From JACVRW01 sp963827065 (GTDB lineage: Bacteria; Actinomycetota; Thermoleophilia; Solirubrobacterales; Thermoleophilaceae): DNA of 64,000 bases. Location of the stretch: NCBI GenBank assembly GCA_963827065.1, contig CAWGZM010000012.1:1-64000 (forward strand), written 5' to 3'. This document shows, in pieces, positions 42,384 through 49,399 of the stretch (position 1 is its first letter; each line of letters begins with the position of its first letter). Position numbers and translations under genes: made by a program. The notes beneath the pieces are model-generated. The model was not told the DNA's origin. It saw nothing but the letters and a program-made list of their open reading frames with translations, and did no database searches.

Positions 42384-42572
42384 TCAGTACCACTTGCCCC
42401 GTGCGAAACCGCCGAAGGCGATCAGTCCGATCAAGACGATGATCAGCCCGATCCAAAGGCTCCACACGAACATCAGGACGATCCCGACGATCACGATGAT
42501 GCCGCCGAGCGAGATGCCTGCGATTCCACGCCGATCATCCGATCCAGCCACGCCTTCCCTCCTCCGCGTCAT
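42384..42572 (-). CDS. DUF6131-like small membrane protein
   Basis: The 62-residue product has a basic N-terminus and one or two overlapping hydrophobic spans (GGIIVIVGIVLMFVWSLWIGLIIVLIGLI), ending in FARGKWY. This fits the short DUF6131-type proteins. A start at the inner GTG (VAGSDD) is equally possible. No function is known. Confidence 0.55.
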   Translation of the reverse strand: MTRRREGVAGSDDRRGIAGISLGGIIVIVGIVLMFVWSLWIGLIIVLIGLIAFGGFARGKWY

Positions 42573-42593
42573 CTTTCCTGCCGCACCGCTTCT

Positions 42594-42842
42594 CTACCCC
42601 CTTGCGCACCTGGCGCAACCTTGGGGACCGTGCGTCAACGTCTCATCGTCTGCCCGCTCCTGGACGCTGCGCTCGAGTTCTTCCAGGGATGCCGATGCTC
42701 CGCCTCGTGGATGCCGAACGATCCGTACCACCTGGCGAACGCCGCCGCACCGACAGCGAATCACAGAAGTCCCTCTGGAGAAGGCCGGACCCTCGCTCTG
42801 AGCGCCGCAACTGTGACAGAGCATGTGCGCGACAGCGGGCAT
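42594..42842 (-). CDS. Zinc-ribbon small protein
   Basis: The 82-residue product (ATG 42842; a second ATG at 42824) holds LCHSCGAQSEG...VIRCRCGGVR, a CxxC/CxC zinc-ribbon, then a helical tail with ASLEELERSVQERAD. The frame extends further upstream without a credible domain. The region 42843-43170 on the plus side holds nothing else that I can support. Confidence 0.5.
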   Translation of the reverse strand: MPAVAHMLCHSCGAQSEGPAFSRGTSVIRCRCGGVRQVVRIVRHPRGGASASLEELERSVQERADDETLTHGPQGCARCARG

Positions 42843-43170
42843 GAGCTGACGGTCTCCTAGCCCTCCCTTTCCAGGTTGAAGAGAGCGCACTCCGGCTGGA
42901 CTTGAGAATCCCACGGAATTTGCGTTCTTCCCGGGCCGACTCGAGATAGGCGAAGGGCTGCCCGTTGGTGCACCCTGAACGAACTGAAACACCCGGCTTG
43001 CTGGACGCGTCCACGTTCACGTGCCCCGTCCCCTCTGCCGTCTCCTCGGGCGCAAAGGCGAACCTCGACGCCTCAACTCGCTTCGCCTGGGTCTCCAGTG
43101 CTTCGGCCGCACCGGCATGCGCGGCCTATTCGCCGGGTATCGCTCCTTCTGACAAGTCGGAGGAGGCTCG

Positions 43171-43383
43171 ATGCCAGACGTACACGTAGTCCCCACCGGA
43201 AACCTATGGGCCTGCGAAATCGATGGCCACACCCGCTCGACCCACGAAACACAGGAGGAAGCCATCAAGGAGGGGCGCGGGCTGGCGGAAGACCAGAACG
43301 GCGAGCTGGTGGTTCACGCCCAAGACGGAAGCATCCGCGAGAAGGCCAGCCACGGGAACGACCCCAGCGACATTCCCGGCTAG
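43171..43383 (+). CDS. DUF2188 family protein
   Basis: The 70-residue product shows the DUF2188 pattern: HVVPTGNLWACEIDGHTRST, a QEEAIKEGRGLAEDQNGELVVHAQDGSI core and a charged end. GGAGG precedes the ATG. The family is a compact strand-helix-strand protein of unknown role, common as single genes. It is cargo in the inserted element. Confidence 0.8.
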   Translation: MPDVHVVPTGNLWACEIDGHTRSTHETQEEAIKEGRGLAEDQNGELVVHAQDGSIREKASHGNDPSDIPG

Positions 43384-43588
43384 CTACGCCGATTTCCGCT
43401 AGGCGGGTTGGACCGGCTCAAGGTAGAAAACCAACCTGGGGCCTCGCTGGGTAAGCGCTGCTCCCCAACGACCCTACGCCGGTGGCCAGGGTGCGCTTTC
43501 TCGGAAGAACTGCAAATTCCGTCTGGTCTCGGCGCCTAGCCGCGGGTTGGTACGAGGTCGGATCGTCCGACCTGGCCGCATGGCGGCG

Positions 43589-43828
43589 TCAGCTGAGCGT
43601 CTGCCGATCTCGCGCGGTGAATTCGATCTTGTCGGACTCGGCGCGTTCCCGGAAGCGATGCATGCCCTCGGCCTGATTGCGCCGGCGCTTGAGGTCGAGC
43701 AGCCCCATGACGATCACGATCACGATGGCAAGCGGCACCGCGACGATGACGGCCCCGCCCATAAAGGCGCCCGACATGACGACGAGGGCCAGCGCGAACG
43801 CGGCGACGGCGATGGTGATTGGAGACAT
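43589..43828 (-). CDS. Small membrane protein
   Basis: The 79-residue product has two hydrophobic spans (AVAAFALALVVMSGAFMG and VIVAVPLAIVIVIVMGLL) followed by a basic, charged cytosolic tail. No family was recognised. It is divergent from no gene; the 43829-44325 gap behind it contains only hairpins. Confidence 0.55.
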   Translation of the reverse strand: MSPITIAVAAFALALVVMSGAFMGGAVIVAVPLAIVIVIVMGLLDLKRRRNQAEGMHRFRERAESDKIEFTARDRQTLS

Positions 43829-44005
43829 GCGATTGGGCTACCCGGCTAGGGACGCGGCAAACGGCTCGAGTCGACCATGTGCGGCAGGTTCGTTCCGGGA
43901 TGGGGTCGCGACGCCGACCGGCGTTCAAGCGCTCGCCATGACTCGCACGGTCCGTGACCCGCGCAACATACCTGGGTAAACAAGGCTTACTGGCCCAGTT
44001 CCCCA

Positions 44006-44036
44006 GGAAGCGCCGTCCCCCCCGGGCGGCGTTTCC
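44006..44036. repeat. Hairpin element, copy 1
   Basis: GGAAGCGCCG and CGGCGTTTCC pair across an 11-base C/G-rich loop and are followed by TTTCC. Nearly the same arms recur at 44171-44211. It could act as a terminator, or be a REP-like element. Confidence 0.5.
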
Positions 44037-44114
44037 TTTCCGCCCTAGATGCGGCGTCTTCCACCGAGGCAGGCTTGACGGCCAAGCGCACCGCGCCTAC
44101 GTTCACTTAGCGAA

Positions 44115-44147
44115 GTGACTCCCCGTCTGGCCCGCGGGGGAGGTCAC
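44115..44147. repeat. Hairpin with GTGAC/GTCAC arms
   Basis: GTGAC-T-CCCC and GGGG-GAG-GTCAC pair across the loop GTCTGGCCCGC. It lies between the two related hairpins in the same gene-free stretch. Confidence 0.45.
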
Positions 44148-44170
44148 CTGGGTTGAGTCCTTCCCCGGCT

Positions 44171-44211
44171 GGGGAGCGCCGTCCTTTCAGGGCCGTTGGG
44201 ACGGCGTTTCC
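44171..44211. repeat. Hairpin element, copy 2
   Basis: GGGAGCGCCGTCC pairs with GGGACGGCGTTTCC, the same arm sequences as copy 1 but extended by a GTCC/GGAC step. Both are in the same orientation, 165 bp apart. Confidence 0.5.
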
Positions 44212-44325
44212 TGAGCCGGACGCATCCGCGAGAAGGACTCACACAGCGACGACCTTCTCAACGCGGCGGCTAGCTCGGCGCTCGCCACTGGCAGAGCCTA
44301 GATCGAAGGGGATACTTGGCGGGCG

Positions 44326-44733
44326 ATGTCCCAGGAGAACGTGGAGTTGGTGCGCAGGGTCTACGAGGCACATGGTCGCGGCGACTTCACGGCTGTCTTC
44401 GCGGCCTACGATCCGGAGATCGAATGGCGTGTCCAGAGGGTGGCCGAGTTTGGCTTCGATCCCGTGTACGTCGGCCACGACGGTGTCCGGACCTTCTGGC
44501 GCACATGGCTCTCGGCGTGGGAGACGACGAGTTTCGAGTACGACGAGTTCATCGACGCTGGCAAGCACGTCGTCGTCGTTCAGAGCCAGCGGATGCGAGC
44601 GCGGACGAGCGGGATCGAGGTGGAGTGGAACTCCTACGCCCAGGTCTGGACGATCCAGGACGCCAAGGTCGTGCGTATGGAGTTCTTCCCCACTCGCGGC
44701 GAAGCCCTCGAAGCCGTGGGGCTGCCGGAGTAG
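44326..44733 (+). CDS. SnoaL-like (NTF2-fold) protein
   Basis: The 135-residue product begins SQENVELVRRVYEAHGRGDF and has IEWRV, GHDGVRTFWRTWLSAWE and a C-terminal HVVVVQSQ and MEFFPTRGEALEAVGL, which is the standard pattern of the large actinobacterial SnoaL-like group. These are small cone-shaped proteins; a few are cyclases or isomerases, most have no known substrate. It is carried as cargo near the right end of the element. Confidence 0.85.
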   Translation: MSQENVELVRRVYEAHGRGDFTAVFAAYDPEIEWRVQRVAEFGFDPVYVGHDGVRTFWRTWLSAWETTSFEYDEFIDAGKHVVVVQSQRMRARTSGIEVEWNSYAQVWTIQDAKVVRMEFFPTRGEALEAVGLPE

Positions 44734-44910
44734 GCGATGTCGCAGGTGCACGTACCCGTCGAGAGTGCCGCTCGTGCCTCGTTGCGGTAGTCGCTACTGC
44801 GGTCGCTGGCGACGAGCAGCAAACAACGTCTACTTGGCGTGCCAAATTGGGTTGACCTGCTCGCTCACAGTTGAGAGCATCGATCGGCCCAAACGATCGC
44901 AGGAGGAGCC

Positions 44911-45519
44911 ATGTTGCGTCTATGTCGGGTCTTCTTGGTAGTCGCCGCCATCGCCGCGGTGACCGCTCCGTCGGCGGCCGCCGTCCCTGACCGGAAGCTG
45001 TCCGGGCTGCTCGGGGACATGTGGACGACGATCCTTGAGACGCCGGCCGCCGACAATCCATTCACGGAAGGCGACCCCTGCATTCAGCTCGGCGCGAAAA
45101 TCGTTGCGCCATTCGGCCCTGAGTCGGAATTCATGTGCGTCGTCAAGCCAGGGACGAGGGTTTTCGTGGCCGCCTACAGCGCCGAGTGCAGCACGGTCGA
45201 GGCTCCACCGTTCGACGGGGACAACGAGGCCGAGCTGCGCGACTGCGCGAGGGCCAATGTCGTTGGGTTCGAACGGGTGACCGCCACCCTCGACGGCCGG
45301 CCGATCGCGCTCACCCAGGTCCAGACCGCGCTGCTGAACTTCGTCCTGCCACCGGACAACATCTTCGAACTGGAGGCGGGGACGACGGGTCAGTCGGTGG
45401 GGGACGGGTGGGTCGCGCTGCTGCACCCGCTCAGGCCCGGGTCGCACGAGATCCAGATCTTCACGAAGGGGAACGCCCTCACAAACACGACCACCATCGA
45501 GGTTCGGCCCGGGGCCTGA
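44911..45519 (+). CDS. Secreted hypothetical protein
   Basis: The 202-residue product has a signal peptide (Val/Ala-rich to about residue 24, cutting near Ala-Ala-Ala-Val-Pro). The mature domain includes several Cys (DPCIQLG, EFMCVVK, AECSTVE, RDCARA) that could form disulfides, and it ends in a beta-rich part (HEIQIFTKGNALTNTTTIEV). GGAGGAG precedes the ATG. No family was recognised. Confidence 0.65.
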   Translation: MLRLCRVFLVVAAIAAVTAPSAAAVPDRKLSGLLGDMWTTILETPAADNPFTEGDPCIQLGAKIVAPFGPESEFMCVVKPGTRVFVAAYSAECSTVEAPPFDGDNEAELRDCARANVVGFERVTATLDGRPIALTQVQTALLNFVLPPDNIFELEAGTTGQSVGDGWVALLHPLRPGSHEIQIFTKGNALTNTTTIEVRPGA

Positions 45520-45808
45520 CGCCTCGGCAACGCCAGGGACAGGACCCACGGGCCGACCGAGCTGGGGCGCAGGCGATCGCCTGGCTGGCGCGGGAAGTGC
45601 GACGCCCAGCCGAGGGAGGGGACGGCGGGCAGCAGGGCCTGCAGGACCTAGCTGGATACGCCCTCGAGCCGCGTGAGGTGGCTGTGCTGGCGGCACCATG
45701 GGCGGAGGCCACTGGTCCGCCGAACAGCGCGAATGTGCACGATGCTCCCGCCGGCTACGCGGGACACGATCCACAACTGGGTGAAGCGGTGACGACGCGC
45801 CGCTCCTG

Positions 45809-46075
45809 CTACCGCCGTGTCGCATTCGCCAGTTCGCGCTCGACCATCTCGAACTCCTGAGCACTCAGCCATGCGCTGACCTTGCCGTCGGCCGGTGGCG
45901 GGAACCGAAGTCGATGCAGCTTCGCCACGCAGTGCCGACAGAACGTCTTGCCCGGCCGGCGTTTCTTGCCGTGCCGCTTCCGCGGATGCGCATGGATGTG
46001 GTGGATCGGGTCGCCCGGCTTGATCTTGGTACGGCACTTCAAGCAGCGGCTCTTGTATCTCGCCCTGGTCTGCAC
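45809..46075 (-). CDS. Small zinc-motif protein (HNH-like residues)
   Basis: From GTG 46075 an 88-residue basic product carries SRCLKCRTKIKPGDPIHHIHAHPR and FCRHCVAK, two CxxC pairs with a His-rich segment between. The order recalls the zinc frame of McrA/HNH nucleases or DksA-like fingers, but the catalytic HNH set is not clear. It is the last gene of the element before its right end. Longer frames upstream look artificial. Confidence 0.55.
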   Translation of the reverse strand: MQTRARYKSRCLKCRTKIKPGDPIHHIHAHPRKRHGKKRRPGKTFCRHCVAKLHRLRFPPPADGKVSAWLSAQEFEMVERELANATRR

Positions 46076-46380
46076 GTCGTTGTCCTGTTTCGAATGAGCC
46101 CGTCCCCGGGTGGGTGCCCGGAGAGGGAGAGCGATGTGTCCACGAGGAGAGGTTGTTCCTCGTGTCCCGCTGTGAGCAACCGTTCCCGAGAGTCCCGTTC
46201 GACACGCCTTCGGCAACTTCGATGCCTGGCTGTGTCCGTCGCTCGCCCTTCGGCCCATCGACGGCATTTCCCAATGGCGACCACCGCCTCCGGGTGCTGC
46301 TCCCGCAGCGGGATTTTCAGGCGGGGGCTAGCCAGGGGCGACCCCAAACGCATACTGTCTTAACTGACGTTCGCGACTGC
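46076..46380. other. Right end of the element, non-coding
   Basis: No gene is supported in these 305 bases. The end carries ACGCATACTG (46348-46357), whose near inverted copy CAGTATAAGCGT lies at 34865-34876 just inside the left end. In the excised circle these would flank the crossover dinucleotide as attP arms. The right crossover GC is 46379-46380. Confidence 0.55.
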
Positions 46381-46462
46381 GCTCGGACGCCAGGAGAACT
46401 GGGAGGAGCCGAAGGGCCGCGCCGAGAGCGTGCGCTCCGCGACACCCGACTTCGCGAGCTGA
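46381..46462 (+). pseudogene. Displaced 3' end of the DUF899 gene
   Basis: Starting with the third base of an Ala codon, this 82-base tract encodes LGRQENWEEPKGRAE and 11 more residues before TGA 46460-46462. DUF899 proteins typically end with an LGRQExWEEPKGR tail directly after the LDLTA at which the gene at 34185 is cut. Joining at the GC crossover gives a 248-residue protein without any frame correction. Ku follows 41 bp later. Confidence 0.85.
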
Positions 46463-46503
46463 GCGCCCGGTTGCTGGCGCCCTCCAACGGGTAACGCAGC
46501 CTC

Positions 46504-47271
46504 ATGGCACCGCGCTCGATCTGGAACGGAACGATCACGTTCGGCCTCGTGAACGTGCCGATCAAGCTCTACACGGCAACGGAGTCGAAGACGGTCAGCT
46601 TCAGCGAGGTGCACGTCAAGGACGGAGCGAAGATCGAGCACCGCCGCTTCTGCCCCAAGGAGAACAAGCAGGTCGACTACGACGAGACCGTGAAGGGCTA
46701 CGAGGTCTCGGCCGACACCTACGTGGTGCTCGAGAAGGACGAGATCAAGGCCGCGGCGGGCGACCGCGGCAAGGTGGTGCACCTCGACGAGTTCGTGAGC
46801 GCCGAGGACATCGACCCGGTCTTCTACGAGAAGACCTACTACGCCGGCTCGCGCGAGGCCGAGGACGCCTATCGCCTGCTCCACGAGGCGCTGCGCAAGT
46901 CCGGCCGCGCCGGCATCGGCCGCTTCACGTTCCACGACCGCGAGTACCTCGTCGCGGTGCGGGCGCTCGGCGACGTGATCGCCCTCCACACGCTGCGCTT
47001 TCACGACGAGGTGGTCGAACCCGACGACCTCGAGCTCGACCTCGGTCGCGCAAAGCCGCGCCCCAAGGAGGTGCAGATGGCCGGACAGCTTGTCGACTCG
47101 CTCGAGGAGGACTTCGATCCCGAGGCCTACGAGGACAGCTATCGCGAGGCGGTACTCGACCTGATCAAGCGCAAGGGCCGCGGCGAGGAGATCGACCTCG
47201 CGGCCCAGGAGGAGCCCGAGCAGGGTGACGACCTGGCCGCCGCGCTTCAGGCGAGCCTCGGGAGCCGCTGA
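46504..47271 (+). CDS. ku: Ku DNA end-binding protein (copy 1)
   Basis: The 255-residue bacterial Ku begins APRSIWNGTITFGLVNVPIKLYTAT and has the CPKENKQV, VVLEKDEI, IDPVFYEKTYYAG, LRFHDEV and FDPEAYEDSYREAVLDLI core blocks. It forms a ring around broken DNA ends in non-homologous end joining and recruits ligase LigD, which is not in this window. It has the minimal core and a short acidic tail. A second Ku follows after 2 bp. Confidence 0.95.
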   Translation: MAPRSIWNGTITFGLVNVPIKLYTATESKTVSFSEVHVKDGAKIEHRRFCPKENKQVDYDETVKGYEVSADTYVVLEKDEIKAAAGDRGKVVHLDEFVSAEDIDPVFYEKTYYAGSREAEDAYRLLHEALRKSGRAGIGRFTFHDREYLVAVRALGDVIALHTLRFHDEVVEPDDLELDLGRAKPRPKEVQMAGQLVDSLEEDFDPEAYEDSYREAVLDLIKRKGRGEEIDLAAQEEPEQGDDLAAALQASLGSR

Positions 47272-47273
47272 CG

Positions 47274-48206
47274 ATGCCGCGGGCGCTTTGGAGCGGCTCA
47301 CTCAGCTTCGGGCTCGTCAACGTGCCCGTCCAGCTCGTGAGCGCCGCGCGCGACCTCGACTACCACTTCAACGAGCTGCACGCGAAGGACAAGGTGCGCA
47401 TCGAGCAGCGCCGCTTCTGCTCCAAGGAGGACGAGGAGGTCATCTGGGAGGAGATCGCGCACTCCTACGACCTCGACGGTAAGCAGGTGATAGTGACCGA
47501 CGAGGAGCTCGCGTCGGTCGAGCCGCGCAAGACGCGCACGATCGACATCGAGGCCTTCGTCGAGCTCGCCGACGTCGACCCGATCTACTTCAACCACCCC
47601 TACTTGCTCGTGCCGGCCGGCGACAGCGAGGGCACGCTGCGCGCCTACCACCTGCTCGTGGAGGTGTTGGGCGGGACCGAGCGCGTCGCGCTCGGCCGCT
47701 TCGTGATGCGCACGAAGGAGTACCTCGCGGCCGTGCGCGCGCGCGAGGGCGCGCTGCTACTGACGACGATGCGCTTCCACGACGAGGTCCGCGCCACGAA
47801 GCCGATACCGACGGGCGGCAAGAAGCCCGCGAAGAAGCAGCTCGACGAGGCCGTCGCGCTGGTCGAGGCGCTCGCCACCGAGTGGGACCCGACGAACTAC
47901 GAGGACTGCTACCGCGAGCGCCTCAAGCGCGTGATCGACAGCAAGCGCAAGCGGCGCAAGATCGAGGTCCCGAAGCCGGAGCCCGAGCCGCAGCCCGTGC
48001 CGGACCTCATGGACGCGCTTCAGCGCGCGGTCGAGAACGTCCGCGCCGGCCGCGACGTGCGGACTCCGCCGGAGAGCGAAAACGGAGGCGACGGCGAGCT
48101 TGGCGAGCTGAGCCGCGACGAGCTCGTGAAGCGCGCCAAGGAGAAGGACATCCCGGGCCGCAGCAAGATGTCGAAGAAGGAGCTCGTAGAGGCGCTCACC
48201 GAGTAG
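47274..48206 (+). CDS. ku: Ku protein (copy 2) with C-terminal SAP-like domain
   Basis: The 310-residue second Ku has the same core (PRALWSGSLSFGLVNVPVQL, CSKEDEEV, IDPIYFNHPYLL, MRFHDEV, TNYEDCYRERLKRVI). It adds a basic linker (about 225-240) and a C-terminal SAP/Rho-N-like helix pair (LSRDELVKRAKEKDIPGRSKMSKKELVEAL) likely to bind DNA. Adjacent paralogues can form heterodimers, as proposed for other species with two Ku genes. The 2-bp gap suggests co-translation with copy 1. Confidence 0.93.
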   Translation: MPRALWSGSLSFGLVNVPVQLVSAARDLDYHFNELHAKDKVRIEQRRFCSKEDEEVIWEEIAHSYDLDGKQVIVTDEELASVEPRKTRTIDIEAFVELADVDPIYFNHPYLLVPAGDSEGTLRAYHLLVEVLGGTERVALGRFVMRTKEYLAAVRAREGALLLTTMRFHDEVRATKPIPTGGKKPAKKQLDEAVALVEALATEWDPTNYEDCYRERLKRVIDSKRKRRKIEVPKPEPEPQPVPDLMDALQRAVENVRAGRDVRTPPESENGGDGELGELSRDELVKRAKEKDIPGRSKMSKKELVEALTE

Positions 48207-48219
48207 CTCGCCGAGCGCC
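48183..48219. repeat. 37-bp direct repeat, copy 1 (3' end of Ku copy 2)
   Basis: The last codons and stop of Ku copy 2 plus 13 bp (CTCGTAGAGGCGCTC...CGCCGAGCGCC) recur at 49348-49384 with three mismatches. Confidence 0.75.
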
Positions 48220-48730
48220 CCCACCGATTGCCCGCTTGTCGTGTCCGGCTTTGCGCAGCCGTCGCTCGGGCTCGTCGCGGCGTTGGAGGGTCCCCGCCAG
48301 GCGGCCGACGGCTCGTCCGACCGGGCCGTACTGCCAGGTCATGACCTCCGTGAACGGGGCCAGCAGCTCGTGCAGGCGCGCCGCCCGGGGGCGGTCCTCG
48401 AGCCAGACACAGGTGTCGGCAGCCCAGACGAGGGTGATCGTCCAGGTCGGGCCGCGCGGCAGCTCAAGCAGGCCCTTCGCGACCGCGCCCTCGAAGGCCT
48501 CGCGGGCGGCGTCCCGGTCGTGCCGCTCGCGGGCGACCTCGGCCGGGCGACGAAGAACGTGGCCGGCGGGCCTGCCACCGATTCCCCCATTTCACCGCCA
48601 GCGTCGTCCAGCTCGGTGAGGCGCCCCTGGACGGCGCGGATGGTCCATGGGCGCGCACCTCGACCGGTCCGAGGATTCGGAAGTCCACGGGCCCAAAGCT
48701 TCCCGCGCCCGCACGGTCGCGGCAACCGTT
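48207..48730 (-). pseudogene. Remnant of a BTAD/TPR-type regulator
   Basis: Minus-strand frames hold two pieces of one gene type. Near 48690-48700 is VDFRILGPVEVRAHG, the start of BTAD (AfsR/SARP-like) regulators. Between about 48530 and 48207 is a C-terminal TPR-like part (REAFEGAVAKGLLELPRGPTW, WAADTCVWLEDRPRAARLHELLAPF, AGTLQRRDEPERRLRKAG). They lie in different frames and the hundreds of residues between them are gone. This is a deletion derivative, no longer functional. Confidence 0.6.
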
Positions 48731-48804
48731 GTCACCGCATCGCAAGAGCGGCGCAACCTGCCGAGCGCATCCTGCATACAGCGATCCCAAAGGAGACCAA
48801 TCTC

Positions 48805-49320
48805 ATGACCACGCTCAGCAAGACATTTCCCAGCGAAGACGCCGCCCGCCAGGCGATCGAGGCGCTGAAAGCTGCGGGCGCGTCGCCACGCTACATCCGG
48901 CTACTCACGAGCCGTCCGGTGCGCGACATACGCCGCGAACCGCGCGGCGGCTTCGCCCAGCCGGTCGCCGCGGACGCACCGGTCGGGAGCTACGCCAGCG
49001 TCGTGCACCGCCGCCGGCAGGCCACCGGCAGTTTCGCCACCGGCAGCCGGGCCGGCGATCCCGACCGGGAGCGCAAAGGCTCATTCGCCGACGCCGAACG
49101 CGTCGTGATCGTCACTTACAGAAACGACACGGAGCGCCGTCGGGTCACCGGCTATCGCGGGGCCCGCGTATACCTCCGCCGGGCCGCGCTCGACGACGAA
49201 GCCGTCGACCGCGCCGTAAGCCAACTCCATACCGGGAATGCGGTTGTACTGGTCGACAGCGGTGAGATCACCCCAAGCGACGCCCGGGCGCACCTCGAGC
49301 AATCGGCGTACGCCGCCTGA
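48805..49320 (+). CDS. Hypothetical protein
   Basis: The 171-residue product starts at ATG 48805 behind AGGAG. It has an N-terminal alpha/beta segment (LSKTFPSEDAARQAIEALKAAGASPRYIRLLTS), a low-complexity Gly/Ser/Arg middle with GSFATGS and GSFADAERVVIVTY, and a C-terminal helix-strand part (AALDDEAVDRAVSQLHTGNAVVLVDSG). The two ends resemble the two halves of general-stress-protein-like (YflT-type) domains. The function is unknown. Confidence 0.65.
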   Translation: MTTLSKTFPSEDAARQAIEALKAAGASPRYIRLLTSRPVRDIRREPRGGFAQPVAADAPVGSYASVVHRRRQATGSFATGSRAGDPDRERKGSFADAERVVIVTYRNDTERRRVTGYRGARVYLRRAALDDEAVDRAVSQLHTGNAVVLVDSGEITPSDARAHLEQSAYAA

Positions 49321-49347
49321 GCAAGGTCGCCGAGTGGCTGTAGCAGG

Positions 49348-49384
49348 CTCGTAGAGGCGCTCGGCGAGTAGCCCGCCGAGCGCC
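49348..49384. repeat. 37-bp direct repeat, copy 2, forming a hairpin
   Basis: The sequence equals the Ku copy 2 3' end (48183-48219) except for three bases. The changes make it a perfect stem GAGGCGCTCGGCG / CGCCGAGCGCCTC (49353-49387). It sits between convergent genes, so it may now serve as terminator. Confidence 0.65.
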
Positions 49385-49399
49385 TCTGAGCATCAGCTC

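Larger units (their letters stand above)
34850..46380. mobile_element. ~11.5-kb serine-recombinase element inserted in DUF899 gene
   Basis: The element starts within the DUF899 gene, carries a large serine recombinase at its left end facing inward, and ends where the DUF899 3' tail resumes. Inside are an excisionase-type HTH gene heading a five-gene minus-strand operon, an HExxH protein, several zinc-ribbon and DUF proteins and long gene-poor stretches. No capsid, tail, relaxase or replication gene was recognised. It is therefore a small integrative element or a prophage remnant, with cargo such as DUF4396 and SnoaL proteins at the right. Confidence 0.8.
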
